Assembly: GCA_027348355.1 (NCBI GenBank)
Contig: DAIEPN010000098.1
Coordinates: forward strand, 1-7,256
Reading direction: 5' to 3'
Length of the DNA: 7,256 nucleotides
Source of the DNA: Chlamydiota bacterium
GTDB lineage: Bacteria; Chlamydiota; Chlamydiia; Chlamydiales; Rhabdochlamydiaceae
Shown here: piece by piece, positions 1-6,600 of the stretch
Layout of the letters: each line of letters begins with the position of its first letter
Position numbering within the stretch: the first letter of the stretch is position 1
The notes under the pieces: model-generated
Databases searched by the model: none
Told to the model about the DNA's origin: nothing
What the model saw: the letters and a program-made list of their open reading frames with translations, nothing else
Translations under genes and position numbers: made by a program

Positions 1-763
1 AATGAGAAGGATCTGGAATGGATCCTTTTATCGTGAGTGTTGGTTCATCGATAGGGACAGTGCCTCGGTAGAATTGAATAGGGGAATATTCAGAGCCATA
101 AACGAAGACTTTGTCACCTGATCCAGCAGTACCTGTAGTTACTTCATTATGAATGACCAGATCTGGAATTGTTGGTTGAATTTCTACGATTGTTGCGGGG
201 TCACCTTCCTTTTTACCTGGCTTAAATGTGACTTTATAGAGATTTTGGTTGATAGAGAGAGAAGACGCTCCAGCTCCATAATAGTTTCCTAAATCTTGAA
301 AATGCCAATAAGGAGAGGCTAAGGTGGTCTCAAAAGAGCTCGCATCGACGATAATTTTGCCATCGACTTTATGAATCCCTTCTCTTGCTAATTCTTCATA
401 CCATTTTGAAAATACATCTAAAGAAAGGGTTGGGTCTCCGCCTCCTTTAATCCATATATTTCCATGTAGAACCCCTTTTTCATCTACCGTACCGTCATAT
501 TCTAAATCGGTCTTAAAAGAGTATTGATTCCCAAGAGCTGAAATGGCAACGACGCTCAAAGGGATTTTTTGCAAAGAGGCGATCGTGAAGAATTGCTCTG
601 CATTTTTAGAATATACTTCCTCACCTGTATCTATATCGACAATATGAATACCTATGTGAGTTCTTTTAAAAGACTCTGATTCTGTAAACATCTCAGACAA
701 CTCCTTAGATACAGCAAGATTTGTATAAAATAAAAGGATACATAAGAAGGTTTTTATTTTCAT
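1..763 (-). CDS. S13-family D-alanyl-D-alanine carboxypeptidase/endopeptidase (PBP4/DacB type), N-terminal part, cut by window edge
   Basis: Reading from the ATG at 763 down to the left edge gives 254 residues without a stop; the C-terminal part lies outside. Residues 1-19 look like a signal peptide (MKIKTFLCILLFYTNLAVS, then KE), so the enzyme should act in the periplasm, trimming or cleaving peptidoglycan peptides. Family hallmarks are in order: the 'IGIHIVDIDTGEEVYSKNAEQ' type lead-in (37-57), the active-site SxxK motif S63-L-Q-K66 inside FTIASLQK, GGGDPTLS (107-114), DGKIIVDASSFE (134-145) and the W..FQDLGNYYGAGASSLSINQN block (153-174). The SxN and KTG motifs expected later in the family are beyond the edge, so activity cannot be judged. 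Usual family proteins have Pro-Ala-Ser before the lysine; here it is Ile-Ala-Ser. No clear promoter was found; any promoter would lie within the adjacent decayed gene's 3' end. Family assignment is confident from motif order; the exact gene name is not. Confidence 0.9.
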   Translation of the reverse strand, partial: MKIKTFLCILLFYTNLAVSKELSEMFTESESFKRTHIGIHIVDIDTGEEVYSKNAEQFFTIASLQKIPLSVVAISALGNQYSFKTDLEYDGTVDEKGVLHGNIWIKGGGDPTLSLDVFSKWYEELAREGIHKVDGKIIVDASSFETTLASPYWHFQDLGNYYGAGASSLSINQNLYKVTFKPGKKEGDPATIVEIQPTIPDLVIHNEVTTGTAGSGDKVFVYGSEYSPIQFYRGTVPIDEPTLTIKGSIPDPSH

Positions 764-798
764 AGAGCTCTTATTTTTTTATTTGTAAGAGTAGCGTA

Positions 799-1201
799 TT
801 ACAAGGATATTTTTTTTGCACTACTGTAGTTTTTTAGTAATTTCTTTTGGTATCTCTTGAGAGCTAATGCAGAGATAAATCCAAAACTTGCATAATAAAG
901 ATATCAAATGTTCAAAGGGAAGGTAGTATATTGTTTGTCCTTTTTTAACAGGTTGCAAAAGAAATCGCACAATTTCTTTTGCAACTCCCTTTTTTCGAAA
1001 TGGAGCAAATACATAGATGCTGCCTAATTCAATGGTTGCATCATTTACTCAGGCAAGACGCCCAAGACCTGCTCATTAACCCTCTAATTCGGCTACTACA
1101 ATGACATCATTTTCAAATACCGAATGGATAAATTCCACTTCATCGTAACACGAATGTATCGATGTCATTTCTGATTTTTTAGCAAATCTTATGTGAATCA
1201 T
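799..1201 (-). pseudogene. GNAT-family N-acetyltransferase pseudogene (three stops, one frameshift)
   Basis: Translated from the ATG at 1201 the frame reads MIHIRFAKKSEMTSIHSCYD..., then VVAELEG, two consecutive stops (TAA 1076-1078, TGA 1073-1075), AGLGRLA, a third stop (TGA 1049-1051), then VNDATIELGSIYVFAPFRKKGVAKEIVRFLL. The last stretch is the acetyl-CoA-binding motif A of GNAT enzymes (a beta strand, then R-x-x-G-x-A, then a helix). After YCLPFEHLI the frame is lost near 895-903, and the next frame continues with YYASFGFISALALKRYQKK to a TAA at 799-801; 'FEHL...Y.SFGF' is a normal GNAT ending. Three stops plus an indel in an otherwise recognisable, full-length (about 135 residues) gene mean it is dead. 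TAA and TGA are both present and a frameshift is needed as well, so stop-codon recoding is not a reasonable alternative. The substrate of the ancestral enzyme cannot be told. No Shine-Dalgarno is visible before 1201. Confidence 0.85.
952..985. repeat. Perfect 14-bp inverted repeat with 6-nt loop
   Basis: GTTGCAAAAGAAAT (952-965) and ATTTCTTTTGCAAC (972-985) are exact reverse complements around the loop CGCACA. The repeat lies inside the decayed acetyltransferase, over the motif A helix (GVAKEIVRFLLQ on the minus strand). A T6 run begins 4 nt after the right arm on the plus strand, but no plus-strand gene precedes it, so I do not call it a terminator. Confidence 0.9.
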
Positions 1202-1301
1202 GGCTACATTACTCAAAAAAGGTTGATGAATGTACAAGGTAGAATGACTTCAAAAAAATTTCCTTTATTATTATCATCATTCTGTAGGAAAGCTCTTTCC
1301 C

Positions 1302-1330
1302 TTGCTTTTAAGAGGTAGATATACTAGAAT
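1302..1330 (+). promoter_or_regulatory. Candidate sigma70-type promoter for the small ORF and perhaps the transporter
   Basis: TTGCTT (1302-1307) and TAGAAT (1325-1330) are separated by exactly 17 nt and match the -35 and -10 consensus at four and five of six positions (by eye). Transcription would begin near 1337, about 26 nt before the ATG at 1363. The -35 element overlaps CCTTGCTT (1300-1307), whose reverse complement AAGCAAGG lies at 1345-1352 over the Shine-Dalgarno. Confidence 0.5.
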
Positions 1331-1362
1331 AAGGCTATCCTTACAAGCAAGGAGGGTATATC

Positions 1363-1437
1363 ATGAACAGTTATTCACTATTTATGCTTCTTTCTATTTC
1401 CCCTTGCCATTCTCATCATCGTTTCCATCATAGCTAA
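1363..1437 (+). CDS. Tiny ORF (24 codons) with strong Shine-Dalgarno; probably a frameshifted 32-residue membrane peptide
   Basis: AAGGAGG (1349-1355) sits 7 nt before the ATG at 1363, the best ribosome-binding site in the window, and a plausible promoter lies just upstream. As written, the frame reads MNSYSLFMLLSIS and then a Cys/His-rich end, stopping at TAA 1435-1437. If the CCCC run at 1400-1403 were CCC, the frame would continue as LAILIIVSIIANFFVRHRC and stop at TAA 1460-1462. That gives a 32-residue peptide with one hydrophobic span (about residues 6-28) and a basic tail, the usual form of small inner-membrane peptides. I read the frameshift either as a recent inactivation or as a sequencing error in a homopolymer; a leader peptide is the other possibility. 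No known family is recognised. The importer's binding-protein gene starts 66 nt after the restored stop, on the same strand, so co-transcription is possible. Confidence 0.4.
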   Translation: MNSYSLFMLLSISPCHSHHRFHHS

Positions 1438-1528
1438 TTTTTTCGTAAGACATAGGTGCTAAATTATTTTTTAGTGGCTAGTCGTACACCTTTGCTTTTT
1501 TTAACACACATCTATTTTTTAGGGTTTT

Positions 1529-2305
1529 ATGAAGAAAAAATTATTATTTTTATACATTCCATTTTTTTTGATTATGAAAACTTTTGCAGAAAACACTCCT
1601 AATCAAGAACATAAATCTCTTGTGGTTGGAACTACAAGTGGATATGCCCCTTTTGTAAGTTTAGATGCAAAAGGGCAGTATGAAGGGTTTGATATCGACC
1701 TAGCAGAACTTTTGGCAAAAAAACTGAACCGCAAGCTTGTGATCAAAGACTGCGGTAGCATGCCGGGTCTTATGATCTCCTTGCAACAAGGTAAAGTAGA
1801 CGTCCTTATTTGGGCTATTTCGATTACAAGTGAGCGAATGAAGAATATGGAAATGGTCTATTATCAAGGTGAAAAGGTGATGGAAATGCCGGTTCTTTTT
1901 TGGGGAAAGGTTCTGGATATCAAATCGCTAGAAGATTTGGGGAAGGATCCAAAAAAGACTGTCTGTGTGGAATCTGGTTCGTACCAGGAAAGCGTTTTAA
2001 AGGGGATTCCAAATATCAACCTGAAATTTACCGATAGCGTTTCAGGAGCTCTTATGGAAATTAAGTATGGGAAGTCTTTTGCTATGATGATCGACCCATC
2101 TCTTTTACCTCATATTACAGCCAGATATCCAGATGTTAGAGTTGTGAACATTCCTCTTCCTCCGGAAGAACAAGCTTTAGGGAATGGGATTTGCATAAGT
2201 AAAGCAAATCAGGAGCTTGCAAACGAGATTAGAAAAGCAATTGAAGAGATCACTCTTGAAGGAGAAATTACGCAGCTAGAAAAAAAATGGAATATGAAGG
2301 GATAA
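1529..2305 (+). CDS. Periplasmic polar amino-acid-binding protein of an ABC importer (SBP_bac_3 family, GlnH/ArtJ-like)
   Basis: This 258-residue protein has a Sec-type signal peptide (about 1-20, MKKK then a hydrophobic core ending in TFA). There is no lipobox cysteine, so it should be a soluble periplasmic receptor. The family blocks are all present: LVVGTTSGYAPF (31-42), the G-F-D-x-D-L motif (53-58), the LMISLQQGKVDVLIWAISIT block (81-100) followed by SERMK, and a C-terminal GNGICISKANQELANEIRKA helix. By alignment with GlnH-type receptors, T100 and R103 should bind the ligand carboxylate, G150-S151 should line the hinge side, and D189 should bind the alpha-amino group. The ligand is therefore an L-amino acid, but which one cannot be read from the sequence. 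The length is normal for the family. The ATG at 1529 follows AGGG (1521-1524) with only 4 nt spacing. It heads an operon with the permease, which starts 1 nt after this stop codon. It may be transcribed from the 1302-1330 promoter through the small ORF. Confidence 0.92.
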   Translation: MKKKLLFLYIPFFLIMKTFAENTPNQEHKSLVVGTTSGYAPFVSLDAKGQYEGFDIDLAELLAKKLNRKLVIKDCGSMPGLMISLQQGKVDVLIWAISITSERMKNMEMVYYQGEKVMEMPVLFWGKVLDIKSLEDLGKDPKKTVCVESGSYQESVLKGIPNINLKFTDSVSGALMEIKYGKSFAMMIDPSLLPHITARYPDVRVVNIPLPPEEQALGNGICISKANQELANEIRKAIEEITLEGEITQLEKKWNMKG

Positions 2306-2306
2306 A

Positions 2307-2975
2307 ATGGAAAATTATGTGATTCTTTTGTCTAAATCGTTTCCTTTATTGCTACGTGGATCGTTAATGACGATAGAAGTGTTGCTTTTAGCAGCACTTC
2401 TCAGTTTCCTAATAGGGTTTGTTTTTGGAGTCTTATCTTGCAACCGCTTACGTGTGCCTGTACTTTCTTCTTTTATAGATGGAATTACTTTTGTGTATCG
2501 AGCCGTTCCTTTTTTCGTTCAGCTTTTAATCGTTTACTTTGTTCTGCCCGACATTTTAGGTTTTAACTTAAATCCTTTTCCAGCTTCGGTGATCGCTCTT
2601 GGGACTTGCTCATCAGGGTATATATCTCAAATTGTAAGAGCTGGTATTAACTCTATTCCTGTTGCGCAGTGGGAGTCTACGTTTACCCTAGGATATAGCA
2701 AGCTGCAGAGTTTACGGTATGTCATCCTTCCTCAAATGCTGCGAAATGTTTTACCTGCATTTAACAACGAACTCGACTCCCTTCTGAAAAGTACGGCTAT
2801 AGTCTCTTCTATAGGGATGTTAGAACTTACTCGGATTGGGATGAACTTAGTTTCCAGTGAAATGCAACCTGTGCCGATTTACTTGACAGTTGCTTTTTTT
2901 TATCTATGCATGTCGGCTGTCATCAATATCATAACAAGAAAGCTGGAGAGGAAAATTGCTTATGTTAAACGTTAG
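2307..2975 (+). CDS. Polar amino-acid ABC importer permease (HisM/GlnP family)
   Basis: This 222-residue inner-membrane protein has about five hydrophobic spans (roughly 15-44, 52-80, 92-112, 160-182, 190-210). Its family signatures are the YRAVPFFVQLLIVYF segment (64-78) and the EAA coupling loop starting at WE (122-123). In the loop, TLGYSKLQSLRYVILPQ (127-143) carries the conserved Gly and the terminal I-x-P-Q type ending that docks on the ATPase. Only one permease gene is present, so the transporter should contain a permease homodimer, as in GlnP-type systems with a single permease gene. The start is one base after the binding protein's stop, with AAGGGA (2297-2302) as ribosome-binding site inside the upstream gene. 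The 3' end overlaps the ATPase start, which indicates translational coupling. Family confidence is high; the transported amino acid is not determined. Confidence 0.92.
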   Translation: MENYVILLSKSFPLLLRGSLMTIEVLLLAALLSFLIGFVFGVLSCNRLRVPVLSSFIDGITFVYRAVPFFVQLLIVYFVLPDILGFNLNPFPASVIALGTCSSGYISQIVRAGINSIPVAQWESTFTLGYSKLQSLRYVILPQMLRNVLPAFNNELDSLLKSTAIVSSIGMLELTRIGMNLVSSEMQPVPIYLTVAFFYLCMSAVINIITRKLERKIAYVKR

Positions 2976-3687
2976 AAATGTATCTTTGGTCAAAAAAAAG
3001 CGAATTCTCAAGGACCTATCTTTTACCATTCCTAGTATGAGGATTTCTTTACTTTTGGGGAAAAGTGGATCGGGAAAAACTTCCCTTCTTCGCTGCTTAG
3101 CGCAGCTTGAGAATTACGAAGGTGAAATTTTATTCAAAGAGGAAAGACTAGATCAAATCTCTCCTAAACTGCGATGTCAAATCGTTGGCTTTGTTCCTCA
3201 GTCTTTTGCTTTGTTCCCCCATATGAATGTGTTAGATAATTGCGCGCAACCGCTCAACCTAAATACGAGCCAAAAGCTGAAATCTGTGTACGAAAAAGTG
3301 GAACAAGTGTTGGCTTCTTTAGATATGGAAAAGCTAGCTTTGGCAAAGCCTCACGAGCTTTCTGGTGGACAACAGCAAAGAGTGGCAATTGCTAGGGCGT
3401 TATGCCTTAATCCCTCTTTTCTTTTGTTTGATGAGCCTACTTCTGCCTTAGATCCTGAAAACACACGGCTGTTTATCAAAATCATTCAGAAGCTTTGTGT
3501 AAGCGGCAAAGGAATTGCGATCTCAACGCAAGATATGGGGTTAGCAAATCAGATTCTTGATAGGGCTTATTTTATGGAAGAAGGAGAAATTGTTGAAAAA
3601 TATGATACTGCAGAAACCAAAGAGATTTCTGCAGTAAGCAAGCTCGGTCAATTCCTAGCTCAGGAGCCACTGCCTATATTGGTTTAG
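2962..3687 (+). CDS. Polar amino-acid ABC importer ATPase (GlnQ/HisP family) with Gln at the H-loop
   Basis: From the ATG at 2962 the protein has 241 residues, the normal length. An in-frame TTG at 2956 is possible, but GGAGAGG (2945-2951) is 10 nt from the ATG and only 4 nt from the TTG, so I choose the ATG. It drives amino-acid import by ATP hydrolysis on the cytoplasmic face of the permease. Motifs: Walker A GKSGSGKTS (33-41), Q-loop Q80 in VPQSFALFPH, signature LSGGQ (133-137) continuing QQRVAIARAL, Walker B FLLFDE (153-158), D-loop SALD (161-164). Where this family normally has 'THD/THE-MGFA', the sequence is STQDMGLA, so the switch histidine is Q190 (CAA, 3529-3531). All other nucleotide-binding residues are intact. 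It overlaps the permease by 14 nt, and its stop overlaps the stop of the convergent gene by 4 bp. Confidence 0.92.
   Translation: MLNVRNVSLVKKKRILKDLSFTIPSMRISLLLGKSGSGKTSLLRCLAQLENYEGEILFKEERLDQISPKLRCQIVGFVPQSFALFPHMNVLDNCAQPLNLNTSQKLKSVYEKVEQVLASLDMEKLALAKPHELSGGQQQRVAIARALCLNPSFLLFDEPTSALDPENTRLFIKIIQKLCVSGKGIAISTQDMGLANQILDRAYFMEEGEIVEKYDTAETKEISAVSKLGQFLAQEPLPILV
3607..3635 (-). terminator. Candidate terminator hairpin for the 1093-residue gene, embedded in the ATPase gene
   Basis: ACTGCAGAAA (3607-3616) and TTTCTGCAGT (3626-3635) are perfect 10-bp inverted arms with a 9-nt loop. On the minus strand the hairpin begins 49 nt after the stop codon of the large convergent gene and is followed by ATCATATTTTT. 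The T run starts about 7 nt after the stem, later than in a classical intrinsic terminator. On the plus strand no T run follows. It also encodes ATPase residues around TAETKEISAV. Confidence 0.4.
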
Positions 3688-6600
3688 GCAATGACCTCTT
3701 CACCTTTAGGTAGCCCATCTACATGCCGTCCTGATAGCAGATTTGGGTTTTCATCAGATGGGTCCATTTCATAACGATCTGTAGCATCAGTATCATCTAT
3801 ATCGGATTCATTTATGGAGACATCGTCTGCTTGTGATGTATCATCTTCATCAAATCTAAGAGAATCATCTTCTACTACTGTATGCATGACCTTTGAGATC
3901 ATTTTAGCTACATGACAGATCATGAGACCTGTAGCAGGAGCAAAAGGTTTGATTTTTTCAGCTAGAAAATTCCATCTGCTTTCCATAACATCTTTTGGGA
4001 GCTGACCTTTTAATTTAAATTCTATACTGCGAATCATGGTGTCAACAGTGTCAACATCTTTAATTTCAAGCGGATTGAAGCCATGTTTTTGTATAAATCG
4101 TTCTAATTTTCGATTTGCCTTCTCAAGGGCCTTAATATATCCTTCAGGAGCATTAGCTATGATCTCTTTTTTCTTTTTACTAATCTCTCCTATTAGAAAT
4201 AATATGCGTGCAAGAGCGTTTGGAATATTTCCCGGCCCTTCTTGTGAAGACAACTCTTCAAATTCAGCTTCCAATTCAGCTAATTCTCCAGCAAGATCAG
4301 TTTCGTTATCCCAACCGTCCAGTTTTCCTTTTTCAAAAGCTTGATCGGTATACCATTGTACATCGTTTTGTAACTTTTTGAGAGTGTGGAATATTTGCAA
4401 ATCAGCATCTAAGTTGTCTGTTTGGTTTAGTTTCGCTTCTAGTTGGTTACGAACATAAGGATTCGATAAAATGCGACCTACTTCTTTCCAATCTGTTGGA
4501 TCAAAGAAGAATTGAGTTACTTGCTCAAGCTCACTTAAGCTTGTTGCACGGAGGTATTTTTCACCTTGTATGTTTGTCATAACCTCTAATTTATGTTTCC
4601 CAGGGAATCTATTGAATTTAGAAAGGGCTTGAAAGCTTAGGTCCATATTCACTGGTTCTTTCTTGGCATACATGTAGTCTAGGATAACTTGCCGCTCTTC
4701 TTCCGTATAATTAGGAAGAAGAACATTCAAAATCCATGAATCAGTAGAAATTTTCTTTCCTGATGCAAATTTATATAGAACATCAATTAGTTTACTTAAT
4801 TCAGAGTCAATTTCCTTTTCCTTATAAGAAGAAGGATTGGAGAAGTTTAATCCGTTGATAAAAGCGCTTGCTTTTGCAAGCATAGGTTTTCTCAGACGAT
4901 TGAATGACCATTGGTTTAAAAGAGTATTGGAACCAACTTCAATATAGTCTAATTGATAAAGCAGTCTTTGTGCATCGCTAGGATCTCTTTTTAGCGCTGC
5001 ATCGATCAACCTGGCCTTTGTTTTTTCATCTTTACATGTAACTGCTGTCCACATTTCAGCAACCGTTTCAATGCTGCATGCTTCTTCTATCTTAGGCAGT
5101 AAGCCTTGATCTTGAAGAAGTTGTTCCAAATTAACAACGTTGTCCTCCATAGGAAGGGCAAGAGAATCGCTTTCACTTCGAAAGAATCCAAATACTTTTC
5201 TTTCTGTGTTCAGTGTTGGATTCAGTTTTTTTTGACCCAAAGCTGTTCCAAAATCATAAAGACTACGAGCTAAAGTTTCGCTTCTTTGACCTGGTAGTCT
5301 TGAAGTTTGAGCTTGAGGGGTAATAGCGACCATCATAGTTTCTTCAGAAGCTTCAATTCTAGGATCAAAGCCTTCTTGGACATCTACTTCTGTCATTTCT
5401 GCTACCGTCTCAGGGTTTTTTAATTGTTGCGCCATTTGTTTAAGCACCGACGCAGCGCCTGGTGTTACTGGTTTGATTCTTTCGGCAAATTGGTTCCAGC
5501 TGCTAGCTAAGTTTTTGCATAATTCCTCAGTAGGGGCCTCATCAGTCTTTACTAAAGGACGTGTATGATCTAAAGCAGAGATATGCATTCCTTTACGAGT
5601 TGCTTCCTGCTCTAGAGCTTGTATTCTTGCTTTTCTTTGGGCAGAACTATATACATTATCTGTAGTAGAGAACTTTTTAGCTTCTTCTCTAAGATAGGGT
5701 AGCTCTACAGTGATTGTGTTAATTGACTTATAGGTTGAAGTATGGATTGCAAGCGCAAGAAGAGCTTTTGAAAAAGCTTCTGCTTTTTCTTCAATGTCTT
5801 CTGGTTTCATCACTATAGCTTCATTCAATGCAACTCTCGCACTATATACATCTCTAATTTGAGCTAGTATAGCCTCGCCATTCGTATCGTCTAGGCTAGC
5901 TTTTCCTTCTGCTTCTTCTATTGTTTGTTCTGTAAGACGATCTAGTTTTTCCTCGTGGGCCTCTACAGCGACTAATTTTTCCATTTCAGATTTTTTTTGT
6001 GCTGTAAAATCTGCGACGGCTTCATAATGCGCAGGAGTTAACAAGGACTGATTTGTTCGTTCTAAATGCTTTTGTAATTGTTTTTGTGCACGGGGGCTAG
6101 AAAAAATACTTCCAATTGCATTCCAATCCATAGGATCGTAAAAAAATCTAGCAATTTTTTGTAGAGGATGTAGCTCAATTGCTTTTAGAGATTTGTGCCC
6201 CTTTTCTTTTACAACTTCTAATCTATAGTTGTCTGGGTTACCAACATACATCATGAAAGCCATATAGCTTGCATCCATATCAATGGGTTCTTGTTTTGCA
6301 TACATGTAATTGAGAATGATTTCGCGCTCTTCTTTCGTATAATTCGGAAGAAGGAGATTGACAATCCAGGAATCTGCAGTAAGAGTTTCTCCTGATCTTA
6401 CATAACTGTAAAGGGTCTCGATTAAGATCTTCATCTCTGCATTGATCTCGATCTCTTCATACGTTGTTGGATTTATAAATGGAGAAGAGGAAACAAAAGC
6501 TGAGGCTTTTGCTAATAGGGCTGATTTTAAATGATTAAAAACCCACTGGTTATAAAGAGTATCAGCGGCGATTTCAATATAGGCCAGATCGCGACGTAAT

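Noticed and set aside
783..804. TTGTAA ... TTACAA inverted repeat upstream of the penicillin-binding protein gene
   Set aside because: The six-base arms are too short in A/T-rich sequence to claim an operator, and no convincing promoter is adjacent.
952..995. The 14-bp hairpin followed by T6 as a plus-strand intrinsic terminator
   Set aside because: The stem is A/T-rich, four bases separate it from the T run, and no plus-strand gene lies upstream in the window to be terminated.
1244..1318. 24-codon frame starting MTSKKFPLLL, with AAGG shortly upstream
   Set aside because: It overlaps the candidate promoter of the next small ORF, shows no hydrophobic span or conserved pattern, and has only a weak ribosome-binding site.
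1457..1464. TGCTAAATT as an extended -10 for the binding-protein gene
   Set aside because: No -35-like hexamer lies at the proper distance, and the restored small-peptide frame runs through it.
2956..2958. TTG as start codon of the ATPase gene
   Set aside because: The ATG two codons later has better Shine-Dalgarno spacing and matches the usual family N-terminus.
4036..4344. 102-codon open frame on the plus strand
   Set aside because: It lies wholly antisense to the well-supported 1093-residue gene, has no ribosome-binding site of note, and its serine-rich low-complexity translation is typical of a shadow frame.
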